A stretch of 57,523 nucleotides of DNA from the NCBI GenBank assembly GCA_002779605.1, contig PEWE01000029.1, positions 1 to 57,523 of the forward strand. The letters are read 5' to 3'. Source of the stretch: Zetaproteobacteria bacterium CG06_land_8_20_14_3_00_59_53 (lineage in GTDB: Bacteria; Pseudomonadota; Zetaproteobacteria; Mariprofundales; Mariprofundaceae). Position numbers and translations under genes: made by a program. This document shows positions 1 through 7,654 of the stretch, piece by piece (positions within the stretch are counted from its first letter, which is position 1; the number at the start of each line of letters is the position of its first letter). The notes beneath the pieces are model-generated. The model was not told the DNA's origin. It was given only the letters and a program-made list of their open reading frames with translations, and did no database searches.

Positions 1-28
1 TCTTCTCTTCCGTAAATCGCTTCTTCAT
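1..28 (-). CDS. IS3-family transposase OrfA, N-terminus only
   Basis: Only the first nine codons are inside the window; the gene runs off the left edge. They read MKKRFTEEK, which closely matches the usual opening of IS3-family OrfA proteins (MKKRFTEEQI..., the start of the helix-turn-helix that binds the IS ends). A strong ribosome site, AAAGGAG, lies about 6 bases before the ATG. The call rests on a nine-residue match plus the ribosome site. The K at position 9, where Q is usual, is a small deviation. Confidence 0.55.
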
Positions 29-79
29 GTCCAATCTCCTTTCAATTTGGGATTGGACTCTAAATCGTTGTGCTACTCA
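1..79 (-). mobile_element. Left-edge IS3-like insertion sequence, partial
   Basis: Read on the reverse strand, the IS terminus may start near position 79 with TGAGTAGCACAACGATTT. It begins with TG, as IS3-family inverted repeats do, and resembles the IS150 type of end. It would put about 50 bases between the IS end and the transposase start, the usual spacing in this family. The other end and the direct repeats are outside the window, so the boundary is a guess. Confidence 0.35.
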
Positions 80-278
80 AATTGGGGGTGACGTCGGGGG
101 CGATGAAGAAAATGATTATGGGGCTGTCATTTCCCTGCTGGCGTGGCTGGTGAACAATCGAGATCAGGCCTTGAATGGCGGATTGCGTGAAGGGATGTAA
201 TGTTTCGCGAATTTGGTTCCCCTTCCTGATCAATCTGACCCACCAGAGGGTAACGCAAAGCCGCATGGCCTGAAGCAC
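80..278. other. Intergenic stretch between IS-like sequence and abi gene
   Basis: I see no convincing gene here. A 72-codon open frame on the reverse strand (60-278) has no ribosome site, no recognisable family and an atypical composition. No terminator with a clear T-run follows the abi stop codon at 279. Confidence 0.4.
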
Positions 279-1226
279 TCAGGAATGTTCGCCATTCTCA
301 CTCCGGGGATGCCAGAAAGGGTCTTGCTGCCAGCTTTCGGGGAACCCCATCTGCGCTTGCGGCACATCGGCATGCTCTTCGAGCAGGGCAAGCAGGCGGT
401 CCTTCCAGCTTGAGTGCGGATTGATGCGCAGCATCATGCACTGAACCATACAGAGATAGGTGTAGAGCTTCTGGCGAGTGCCCACTTCATGCCGCACCCA
501 CGCGATGCGCGGATTGCGCGGAACATCGGGCCGGTAAATCAGTTTGCGATTCCACATTCGCCCATGGTGAGCGCAGATATTGCGCAACAGACATACAGGC
601 TTGAACCATGAGCGAAGCAGCGAGACGGAAATGCCGAAGCGGCTTGCGATACGGTAGCGCGTATCTTTCACAAGTTGCTTGTCGGCATCCATGCTCAGGA
701 AGATGCGCTCCAACTCCCCCACCGTTAGAGCTTCAAGCAACTTCCAACTCGGCGGATCCCCCAGATAGTGCTCCCGATGATGCTTCATGAACTCTTCCTG
801 AGACTCGCGGCAGAGCCTTTCAATCCGCAGCATCTCCGCGCCATAACTGAAACGCCCGCTATCATTGAACAAACTCGCATCCGCATACCAGTTCGGCCCG
901 GCCGCAATGGAAAACTCATAGGCAATGGCAGCACGCAAAGCGACTTCGATCCGCTCAATCGCATCCATCACCAGCAGCCGAAGTTCCCGATCAAAGGTAT
1001 ATAAGCCAAGCATGTCGTCGAAACAGGTGCCGGAGCGATAATGATGGTCGGGCGAATGTTCCACCTGCAAGGTACGGGCATAAATACTCAGGCGATAGTA
1101 GCTGATAAAGCTCAGATAATGCCGCGCGCGCTGCACATCGGGCACAGCCATGCCACGCCTGATATACAGGGCGATTTGTTCATCAATGGTAAGAGGGGGT
1201 TTGTCGTAGGGTTGTAATTCAGGCAT
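279..1226 (-). CDS. Abi family (Abi_2 / AbiD-AbiF type) HEPN protein
   Basis: Predicted abortive-infection protein of 315 residues. The N-terminal block (KPPLTIDEQIALYIRRGM, then YLSFISYYRLSIYAR) and the C-terminal block RNICAHHGRMWN are hallmarks of the Abi_2 family. RNICAH fits the R-x4-H signature of HEPN ribonucleases, so an RNA-cutting toxin active during phage infection is the likely role. I chose the ATG at 1226; the frame continues five codons upstream to a TTG, but those codons overlap the terminator hairpin of the RNA described next. Only GGCGGG, eight bases upstream, could act as a ribosome site, and it is the 3' arm of that hairpin. The gene stands alone beside an IS fragment, as expected of a mobile defence gene. 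Family call is firm; mechanism is inferred. Confidence 0.88.
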   Translation of the reverse strand: MPELQPYDKPPLTIDEQIALYIRRGMAVPDVQRARHYLSFISYYRLSIYARTLQVEHSPDHHYRSGTCFDDMLGLYTFDRELRLLVMDAIERIEVALRAAIAYEFSIAAGPNWYADASLFNDSGRFSYGAEMLRIERLCRESQEEFMKHHREHYLGDPPSWKLLEALTVGELERIFLSMDADKQLVKDTRYRIASRFGISVSLLRSWFKPVCLLRNICAHHGRMWNRKLIYRPDVPRNPRIAWVRHEVGTRQKLYTYLCMVQCMMLRINPHSSWKDRLLALLEEHADVPQAQMGFPESWQQDPFWHPRSENGEHS

Positions 1227-1271
1227 AAAAAAACCCGCCAAAAATGCGCTTCAGTGAGAGGCGAGGCGGGT
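1227..1271 (-). terminator. Rho-independent terminator of the abi-linked RNA
   Basis: Seven-base-pair GC-rich stem with arms at 1265-1271 and 1233-1239, followed on the reverse strand by seven T (1233-1227). It sits immediately before the abi start codon, so it may attenuate abi expression and also hide its ribosome site. Confidence 0.65.
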
Positions 1272-1278
1272 GTTGATG
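1227..1278 (-). ncRNA. Candidate abiF-type small RNA upstream of the Abi gene
   Basis: A short transcript of roughly 50 nucleotides is predicted between a sigma-70-like promoter (1285-1313) and a T-run ending one base before the abi ATG. It contains a 7-bp stem, ACCCGCC (1265-1271 complement) with GGCGGGT (1233-1239 complement). The 25-base loop includes CTCACTGAAGC and a possible inner CGC/GCG helix. A run of seven T follows, so the RNA ends as a rho-independent terminator. Conserved RNAs called the abiF motif are known just upstream of Abi_2 genes; I assign this one from position and architecture, recalled rather than searched. Read-through would produce the abi mRNA. Confidence 0.6.
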
Positions 1279-1284
1279 CCCCGA

Positions 1285-1313
1285 ATCATAAACCCGACCC
1301 CAAAGCAAATCAA
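1285..1313 (-). promoter_or_regulatory. Sigma-70-type promoter for the abi-linked RNA
   Basis: On the reverse strand, -35 TTGATT (1308-1313) and -10 TATGAT (1285-1290) are separated by exactly 17 bases. The -10 box matches five of six consensus positions and the -35 box four of six. Transcription would start near 1278, just before the hairpin. Confidence 0.6.
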
Positions 1314-1511
1314 TCTCAGGCTGGAGTTGTGAATATTGCGCTTCTCCACATGGATTGTTACCCATCCCCCTGCCCCCCTTAACGATTTTCTGAAACGAGA
1401 CTAATGCCGCATGTCGAATCCGGCAATGTCTGGGCCTACAACTGCACGACAGATGCGGTTCGAAAAATCACCTCATCTTGCCGCGCGGCGCATGATGCGT
1501 AACATGGCTGC

Positions 1512-2546
1512 ATGAAACAAATCTCCACCGCCATTCTCGGTGCCACCGGATATACCGGTGCCGAACTCATCCGCCTGATCGATGCGCATCCGAATCTGCG
1601 CATTGCGCATCTGGCAGCGCATTCGCAGGCGGGGAAACTTGTGGCGGAAGTGCTGCCCGGGGTGAGCGGTGAAGTGTCCGCCATGCAGCTTGCCTCTGCT
1701 GATACTCCCCTGCCCTCCGATGTTGAGCTGGTGTTCACTGCATTGCCGCACGGCGCTGCTGCGGAAAGCGTGAAGAAGGCGCTGGATACGGGTTGCCGGG
1801 TGGTCGATCTTTCGGCTGATTTCAGGCATCAGGATGCCGATACCTATCGGGCGGCGTATGGCGCGGATCATCCGTATCCGGAGTTGTTCGAGCAGGCCGT
1901 GTTCGGTCTGTCGGAATGGGCAAGGGATGCGGTCTGCGGCACGAAGCTGGTGGCCAACCCCGGCTGCTACCCGACCTGCACCCTGCTGCCGCTGCTGCCT
2001 CTTTTGAGGGCCGGCGCACTGGATACCTCGGTGATCATCGTGGATGCCAAATCCGGCACATCGGGCGCCGGGCGCAGCCCGAAAACAGAACTGCTTTACT
2101 GCGAAGCCAATGAAGGCGTGCGGGCCTACGGTCTGCCGCGCCACAGGCATGCGTGGGAAATGGAAGAATGGGCCAGGGCCTATGCCGGGCAGGAAGTGCA
2201 TGTGGATTTCGTGCCGCATATCCTGCCGATGACACGCGGCATGCTGGCCACCCTGCATCTGCGCGGCGACAACCCGGATGGCTGGCATGGCCTGCTCAGC
2301 GGCGCCTATGCCGACGAGCCGTTTGTCCGTGTGCTGCCAAAGGGCGCCCTGCCGACCACCAAGGGTGTGTGCGGCAGCAACCGCTGCGATATCGGCGTGG
2401 TCGTGACCGGCCCGAACAGCGGCGTGGTGATCAGCTGCATCGACAACCTGCTCAAGGGCGCTTCCGGTCAGGCCCTGCAGAATGCCAACATCATGCTGGG
2501 ACTGGATGAAGGTCTCGGCCTGAGCACTCAGGCGGTCTGGCCATGA
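1512..2546 (+). CDS. argC: N-acetyl-gamma-glutamyl-phosphate reductase
   Basis: Third step of arginine biosynthesis: NADPH-dependent reduction of N-acetylglutamyl phosphate to the semialdehyde, in the cytosol. The 344-residue protein has the nucleotide-binding loop GATGYTGAE at residues 10-18 and the active-site cysteine C152 in VANPGCYPT. Length is normal for the long (type 1) ArgC. It is the first gene of a rightward run; the next gene begins 15 bases after its stop. No good ribosome site precedes the ATG, but the alignment of the GATGYTG motif so near the N-terminus supports this start. No other arginine gene is in the window. Confidence 0.97.
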   Translation: MKQISTAILGATGYTGAELIRLIDAHPNLRIAHLAAHSQAGKLVAEVLPGVSGEVSAMQLASADTPLPSDVELVFTALPHGAAAESVKKALDTGCRVVDLSADFRHQDADTYRAAYGADHPYPELFEQAVFGLSEWARDAVCGTKLVANPGCYPTCTLLPLLPLLRAGALDTSVIIVDAKSGTSGAGRSPKTELLYCEANEGVRAYGLPRHRHAWEMEEWARAYAGQEVHVDFVPHILPMTRGMLATLHLRGDNPDGWHGLLSGAYADEPFVRVLPKGALPTTKGVCGSNRCDIGVVVTGPNSGVVISCIDNLLKGASGQALQNANIMLGLDEGLGLSTQAVWP

Positions 2547-2561
2547 AGGTTCGGCCTTAAT

Positions 2562-3293
2562 ATGTGGCGAAGGCTTCTTACGTTTCTGTTCAAGAGCTAC
2601 CAGTTGATGGTGCTCGAACCGCAAGGTGGCCAGACCGTACGCAACATGCGCATCAACCGGGCCACCATTCTGGGTATCGTGCTGCTGCTGTGCATCGGCT
2701 CGGGAGCACTGGTCTGGCATTACGCCCCGCGGGAAACCGAGGATCTGTCGGCGCGCTATTACCAGCTGCAGCAGCAGAACCACGACCAGCGTGACAAACT
2801 GGCCGCAGGCGAAGGCGAGTTGGCCGTGGCAAAGGAACAGATCGCCGGACTGAAGGACGAGTTAATGAACAGTCAGCAGCAGATCGAGGAACTGCAGCAG
2901 GCTAAAACGGTATATGAAAGTATCCTTGAAGCCAGAAAATCGGCCGGCGTGCGTATCCTGCGCGCCTCGGCTAGTCTGGGGGATGTTGATGCGAACGGCA
3001 CACGACAGCTGAGCTATTCCATCATTCTGGTGAAGGGGGGGAACTATCCGCGCAGCGTGACGGGCACCGTGCACATCGATGCCTTTGGTGCTGATGGACA
3101 ACGGGCCGACCTGCAACTGGATGAAAAGCATGCCGATCTGCCATACAGCATGGATACGCACGCATTTCTCGAAGGAAATGTGATCTGGGCACAGGACTGG
3201 CAACCGGTCAAATTGCAGATTACCCGCATGAACTATCAGGGCGCGGAACGCGACCAGGTGGAAATCGATGTGGACGGAACAAAACCACAGTAA
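2562..3293 (+). CDS. Coiled-coil inner-membrane protein, DUF6776-like
   Basis: Function unknown. The 243-residue protein has a cytoplasmic N-terminus, one membrane helix at about residues 34-55 (TILGIVLLLCIGSGALVW), then a Q/E-rich coiled coil (about 65-125) and a C-terminal beta-rich domain that should lie in the periplasm. The architecture is like the DUF6776 proteins often found beside bactofilin genes in proteobacteria, and a bactofilin gene does start 12 bases downstream. A role in cell-envelope or shape scaffolding together with bactofilin is an inference from that pairing. Confidence 0.7.
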   Translation: MWRRLLTFLFKSYQLMVLEPQGGQTVRNMRINRATILGIVLLLCIGSGALVWHYAPRETEDLSARYYQLQQQNHDQRDKLAAGEGELAVAKEQIAGLKDELMNSQQQIEELQQAKTVYESILEARKSAGVRILRASASLGDVDANGTRQLSYSIILVKGGNYPRSVTGTVHIDAFGADGQRADLQLDEKHADLPYSMDTHAFLEGNVIWAQDWQPVKLQITRMNYQGAERDQVEIDVDGTKPQ

Positions 3294-3305
3294 GCAGGAA
3301 GCTTT

Positions 3306-3740
3306 ATGAAAGGATGGTGGGGTATGAGATCAGCGGCAGTGGATAACAATAATATTCAGACGATCATCGGTCAGCACGCCAGCTTCAAGGGCGAGCTCGC
3401 TTTCGAGGGCGCGGTGCGTATCGACGGCAGCTTCGAGGGCAATATCCGTGCGACCAACGGCGCCACGCTGATCGTCAGCGAAGTGGCCATGATCACCGGC
3501 GAGGTGGATGTGCCGAATCTGGTACTGCACGGCACCATCAGCGGCAATGTGCGCGCCAGCGAAAGCCTGAAAATGACTACCACGGGCAAGCTCAAGGGTG
3601 ATGTCGAATACCGTGTCATCTCGCTCAGCGAGGGTGCCTCGATCAACGGGCGTTGCAACCGTATCGAAGAAAAACAGGCATCCCCCATCTCCGATGCGGG
3701 CAAAATGCCGGTCGGCGGGAAGCTCGGCCAGACTGCGTGA
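3306..3740 (+). CDS. Bactofilin family protein
   Basis: Polymer-forming cytoskeletal protein of 144 residues. The centre (about residues 17-115) is a string of short beta-helix turns with repeating glycine/valine/isoleucine patterns (GELAFEGAVRIDGSFEGNI, then GEVDVPNLVLHGTISGNV), flanked by unstructured tails, as in bactofilins that assemble filaments under the inner membrane. AGGAAG five bases before the first ATG supports this start; a second in-frame ATG at 3324 is possible. Its stop codon overlaps the GTG start of the carbonic anhydrase gene, so the two are probably co-translated. Confidence 0.93.
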   Translation: MKGWWGMRSAAVDNNNIQTIIGQHASFKGELAFEGAVRIDGSFEGNIRATNGATLIVSEVAMITGEVDVPNLVLHGTISGNVRASESLKMTTTGKLKGDVEYRVISLSEGASINGRCNRIEEKQASPISDAGKMPVGGKLGQTA

Positions 3741-4249
3741 TCACCAGCTACCTCGACTGGACCCCCGAGATCGATACCTCGGCCTTCGTGGCCGATTCCG
3801 CGGAGATCATGGGACGGGTGACTATCGGGCCTGATTCAAATATCTGGTATCAATGCGTACTGCGCGGCGACGTGCACGACATCCGCATCGGCGCTCGCAG
3901 TAATATCCAGGATCATTCGACGCTGCACACCAGCCGCAATGTGGCCCCGTGTATCGTCGGCGACGATGTAACCGTCGGACACCGTGTGCTGCTGCACGGC
4001 TGCGAGATCGGCGACGGCTGTCTGGTCGGCATGGGATCGATCCTGATGGACCGCTCGCGCATGGAGCCCGGCTGCCTGCTGGCCGCTGGCTCGCTGGTCA
4101 CCGAAGGCAAGGTATTAAGGGGCGGCTACCTGTATGCCGGCTCCCCGGCGCGCGAACTGCGCGAGCTCAAGGACGAGGAAAAAGCCTTTCTGAAGGCCTC
4201 GGCCACACACTACGTCGCCCTGTCCAAATCCCACATCCGCAAACCGTAA
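3737..4249 (+). CDS. Gamma-class carbonic anhydrase family protein (YrdA-like)
   Basis: Left-handed beta-helix hexapeptide protein of 170 residues. Zinc ligands expected for this family are visible in DHSTLHT and GHRVLLH. Members either hydrate carbon dioxide or are structural homologues with no proven activity; the sequence alone does not decide which. I start it at the GTG (3737) overlapping the bactofilin stop as GTGA, because the frame upstream of that point lies inside bactofilin and does not look like this family. The Ppx/GppA gene follows after three bases. Confidence 0.9.
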   Translation: MITSYLDWTPEIDTSAFVADSAEIMGRVTIGPDSNIWYQCVLRGDVHDIRIGARSNIQDHSTLHTSRNVAPCIVGDDVTVGHRVLLHGCEIGDGCLVGMGSILMDRSRMEPGCLLAAGSLVTEGKVLRGGYLYAGSPARELRELKDEEKAFLKASATHYVALSKSHIRKP

Positions 4250-4252
4250 AGC

Positions 4253-5188
4253 ATGCTCAAAGCAGCCATCGATATCGGCTCCAACACCTTCCGAATGCTG
4301 ATCGCCCGTCCGGCTGAGCAGCAACCGTGGGAAACGGTGTACTACACGCATCGCATCGTGCGCCTCGGCGAAGGCATGCATCTCACCGGGCGCTTGTCCG
4401 ACACTGGCATGCAGCGCGCGCTTACCGCCATGGGTGAATTCGCCGCCATCATCCGCGAGCACGGGCTTGCAACGGGTGATGTGCATGCCGTGGCCACAGC
4501 CGCCATGCGCGAAGCGGCCAACGGCAGCGAACTGCGCCAACGAATGCTGGACGAGACCGGCATCGACGTACGCATCATCGACGGTGATAGCGAAGCCTGC
4601 ATGTCACTGGCCGGTGCCAGCGCGGTGCTGCATGCACAGACCCGCCGCGACATGCTGTTGTTCGATATCGGCGGCGGCAGCACCGAGTTCGTGCGCGCCT
4701 GCGACGGGAAGATACAGGATGCCATCAGCCGCAAGCTCGGCGTGGTCCGGCTGGTGGAAGCACATCTGCACAGCGACCCGCCCATACCCGGCGACTACCG
4801 CGCCATGCTACAGGCAGCCGATGCGCATCTCACTGAAGTAGAGTCTCACTGGGGGGACGCTCGTGCACCGGCGCATCTGGTCGGCACTGCAGGCACTGTC
4901 ACCACGCTGGCCGCTGTGCACCTCGATCTGTGTCCGTATGTGGTGGAGAAGATCAACAACCATGTGATCACGCTGGATGCATTCATCGCGCTGCGCGACC
5001 GCCTGCTGGCTATGGATCTGCAGCAGCGTCAGGCGCTGCGCACCATCGAGCAGGGGCGTGCCGATCTGCTGGTGGCGGGACTGGCCATCATCGAGGCGGT
5101 GTACCGCCGCTGGGGATACCGGGAAATGATCGTGGTGGATGCAGGCCTGCTGGAAGGCGCCTGGCTGAACTGCGCTTCAGGAAGCTGA
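4253..5188 (+). CDS. Ppx/GppA phosphatase family protein
   Basis: Exopolyphosphatase or guanosine pentaphosphate phosphatase, 311 residues, cytosolic. The N-terminal ASKHA fold begins AIDIGSNTFRMLIA and the second phosphate-binding loop is DIGGGSTEF. The length matches the short form that has only the Ppx-GppA domain, without the C-terminal HD domain of E. coli Ppx (about 510 residues). Which substrate it uses cannot be read from the sequence. Its last 12 bases overlap the end of the convergent DUF374 gene on the other strand. Confidence 0.92.
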   Translation: MLKAAIDIGSNTFRMLIARPAEQQPWETVYYTHRIVRLGEGMHLTGRLSDTGMQRALTAMGEFAAIIREHGLATGDVHAVATAAMREAANGSELRQRMLDETGIDVRIIDGDSEACMSLAGASAVLHAQTRRDMLLFDIGGGSTEFVRACDGKIQDAISRKLGVVRLVEAHLHSDPPIPGDYRAMLQAADAHLTEVESHWGDARAPAHLVGTAGTVTTLAAVHLDLCPYVVEKINNHVITLDAFIALRDRLLAMDLQQRQALRTIEQGRADLLVAGLAIIEAVYRRWGYREMIVVDAGLLEGAWLNCASGS

Positions 5189-5833
5189 TTCAGCAAGAAA
5201 AAAGTTGTCGGCCCGCTTCTGCACTTCGTCCATAGCCTGCTGAACCCGTGACAGCGCTTCTTCCAGATCATCATCGGGAGCAACGAAAATCGGCTCTCCA
5301 TACACAAACACCCCGCGCGAAAACGGTAGCGGTACGTAAAAACGGTCCCATGAACCTGCCCGCCAGAACCGGCTGGTGGCCCAGCAGATCGGCATCACCG
5401 GCAGGCCGGATTTCATCGCCAGTTGAATGGTGCCCTTCTGCACCTTCTCGGCCGGTCCTTTCGGCCCGTCGGGGGTGATGCCGAGATGCCGCCCTTCATT
5501 CTTTACCGCACGCAGCATCTTGAGCATGGCACGCGCCCCGCCACGAGTGGTAGAGCCGCGCATCGTTTCCACGCCGCACAGGTTCAGGGTATCGGAGATG
5601 AATCCCCCATCCCGATGTTCGGAGATCAGCATATAGCCGTGCCAGTTTTGCGTGGCGCGCAGCAACATCAGAATGCGCGCATGCCAGAAGGCATGGATAT
5701 AGCGCTGCGGCACTTCGGGCCTGAATGCCGGGCCGCCGATGTCCTGCCAGCGGATGCTGTAAAGCAGAATATAGTAGGCGATGCGAATCAGGCGCGGCAC
5801 CAGCCAGATCACGAAACGCTCATGCCGGGGCAC
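5177..5833 (-). CDS. DUF374 lysophospholipid-acyltransferase-like protein
   Basis: Membrane-associated protein of 218 residues belonging to the DUF374 family, related to glycerolipid and lipid A acyltransferases. An N-terminal hydrophobic stretch (IWLVPRLIRIAYYILLYSIRW) is followed by FWHARILMLL, SEHRDGGFI and TPDGPKGP, the conserved DUF374 blocks. Members usually sit next to lipid A or KDO-transfer genes, and here the gene follows msbA by six bases as the last gene of a six-gene envelope operon. Acyl transfer to a lipopolysaccharide precursor is plausible but unproven for this family. Confidence 0.88.
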   Translation of the reverse strand: MPRHERFVIWLVPRLIRIAYYILLYSIRWQDIGGPAFRPEVPQRYIHAFWHARILMLLRATQNWHGYMLISEHRDGGFISDTLNLCGVETMRGSTTRGGARAMLKMLRAVKNEGRHLGITPDGPKGPAEKVQKGTIQLAMKSGLPVMPICWATSRFWRAGSWDRFYVPLPFSRGVFVYGEPIFVAPDDDLEEALSRVQQAMDEVQKRADNFFLAESAS

Positions 5834-5839
5834 GATGAT

Positions 5840-7654
5840 TCAGGCCTCGCCGGTCCCGGCCCCGTCTGTCGCATCGGGCGTACCGGTAAGCTGGGGACGG
5901 GCCGCCTCAAGCTGCGATTCGAATTGCATGTGATACAGCTCGCCGTACAAACCGCCCTGTTTGATCAGTTCGTCATGCGTCCCGATCTGCGCCACATGAC
6001 CGCCCTCGAGCACAACAATCCGGCTGGCATGCCGGATGGTGGAAAGGCGATGCGCTATCACGATCACTGTGCGCCCGTGCATCAGGCGATCGATAGCCTG
6101 CTGCACCAGACGTTCGGATTCGGTATCCAGCGCGCTGGTCGCCTCATCGAGAATCAGGATGGGGGCATCTTTCAGCAGAGCACGGGCCAGCGACAGACGC
6201 TGGCGTTGACCACCGGACAGGATCACGCCGCGTTCACCGACCAGCGTGTCGTAGCCGTCCGGCAGATTGATGATGAACTCGTGTGCATTGGCGGCCCTGG
6301 CCACCGCCTCGATATCATCCTGCCGCGAGGCATCCAGACCGTAGGCGATATTGCTGCGCACCGTATCGTTGAACAACACGATCTCCTGCGTGACCATCGC
6401 CATCTGACTGCGCAGCGACGCCTGTGTCAGGCTGCGCACATCGTGGCCGTCGATCAGTACCGACCCATCGGTCACATCCATGAAGCGCGGCACCAGATTC
6501 ACCAGTGTGGTTTTACCCGCGCCGCTACGCCCGACCAGCGCCACCACCTCGCCGCGCTGCACCTCGAAACTCACCCCGCTCAGCACCGGGGAATCCGTCT
6601 TGGGATACTGCAGGGTGACCTTGTCGAAACAGATGCTGCTTTTGAATTCCTTCAACGTCTGCGCATCCGGCGCATCGGTCACCGCCACACGTTCGTCGAG
6701 GATCTCGAACAGGCGCTCGGCGGCGGCCAGACCCTGCTGGATCTCGTTATTGGCTCGCGACAGACGCTTCACCGGCTCATACAACATGATCAGCGCGGCC
6801 AGAAAGGACACCAGCGTACCGGCCGTGGTCTGTCCTGAAGCCACGCGCATGCCGCCGTACAGCAGCACACCGGAGATTCCGAAACCGGCCAGCAGCTCCA
6901 TGATGGGGAAGGACAGGGCTTGAACCTTGATCATGCGAAGCTGGTGGAACAGGAAGTCGCCGGTCAACCTGCGGAAACGGCCGCGTTCGTAGTTCTCCAT
7001 GCCGAAGGCCTTGACCACACGGATACCACCCACCGTTTCCTCGACCAGACTGGACATCTCGCCCATCGACACCTGCCCGTCGAAACTGGCATGCCGCATC
7101 TTCCGGCCGAAACGCGCGATCGGATAAATCACCAGCGGGAACACCAGCATGGCGATCACAGCCAGCATCCATTCCTGATAAAACACCACACCGAGCAGGA
7201 ACACGATACTCACCGAATCGCGCATCAGCGCCGTCACCGAGGTACTCACCGCCGACTGCACCAGCGTCACATCGTAGGAGATACGACCCAGCATCTCGCC
7301 GACCTTGCGGTGCGCGAAAAACTCCAGCGACTGGCGGGTGAGTTGATCGTAGATGGTGTTGCGCAGATCGAAGATCACCTTCTGCCCGACATGTCCCATC
7401 AGCGTGGCCTGCCCGTAGTAGGCCGCCCCCTTGATGATGTAGAGAACGATCACCAGCAGTGGAATCAGGTAGATCAGTTCGGGATTCTTGCCGGAAAGCG
7501 CCTCATCCAGAGCCGGCTGCAGCGCCCATGCGGTGGCGGCAGTACAGGCCGCGAGCACCACCATGCAACCCATGGCAATGGCCACGCGACCGCGATAAGG
7601 CTTGAGAAAATCGAGCAGGCGAAGATACAGCTGAAAGGATGTGGGTTTGCTCAT
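5840..7654 (-). CDS. msbA: Lipid A / lipopolysaccharide flippase ABC transporter
   Basis: Inner-membrane ABC half-transporter of 604 residues that flips lipid A-core from the cytoplasmic to the periplasmic leaflet. Six membrane helices occupy about residues 20-300; the ATPase follows with Walker A GRSGAGKT (375-382), signature LSGGQ (479-483), Walker B ending ILDEATSALD (501-510) and an H-loop histidine near 534. Length and order match MsbA. The start ATG overlaps the amidase stop as ATGA. Position in an operon with an O-antigen ligase family gene fits LPS export; general multidrug ABC exporters look similar, so context carries weight. Confidence 0.92.
   Translation of the reverse strand: MSKPTSFQLYLRLLDFLKPYRGRVAIAMGCMVVLAACTAATAWALQPALDEALSGKNPELIYLIPLLVIVLYIIKGAAYYGQATLMGHVGQKVIFDLRNTIYDQLTRQSLEFFAHRKVGEMLGRISYDVTLVQSAVSTSVTALMRDSVSIVFLLGVVFYQEWMLAVIAMLVFPLVIYPIARFGRKMRHASFDGQVSMGEMSSLVEETVGGIRVVKAFGMENYERGRFRRLTGDFLFHQLRMIKVQALSFPIMELLAGFGISGVLLYGGMRVASGQTTAGTLVSFLAALIMLYEPVKRLSRANNEIQQGLAAAERLFEILDERVAVTDAPDAQTLKEFKSSICFDKVTLQYPKTDSPVLSGVSFEVQRGEVVALVGRSGAGKTTLVNLVPRFMDVTDGSVLIDGHDVRSLTQASLRSQMAMVTQEIVLFNDTVRSNIAYGLDASRQDDIEAVARAANAHEFIINLPDGYDTLVGERGVILSGGQRQRLSLARALLKDAPILILDEATSALDTESERLVQQAIDRLMHGRTVIVIAHRLSTIRHASRIVVLEGGHVAQIGTHDELIKQGGLYGELYHMQFESQLEAARPQLTGTPDATDGAGTGEA

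Noticed and set aside
60-278. 72-codon reverse frame between the IS fragment and abi
   Set aside because: No ribosome site, no family resemblance, and the composition is unlike the neighbouring real genes.
5423-6838. Long forward open frame opposite msbA
   Set aside because: It lies fully antisense to a clear ABC transporter; histidine/glutamine-rich composition is the usual product of a GC-rich gene read backwards.
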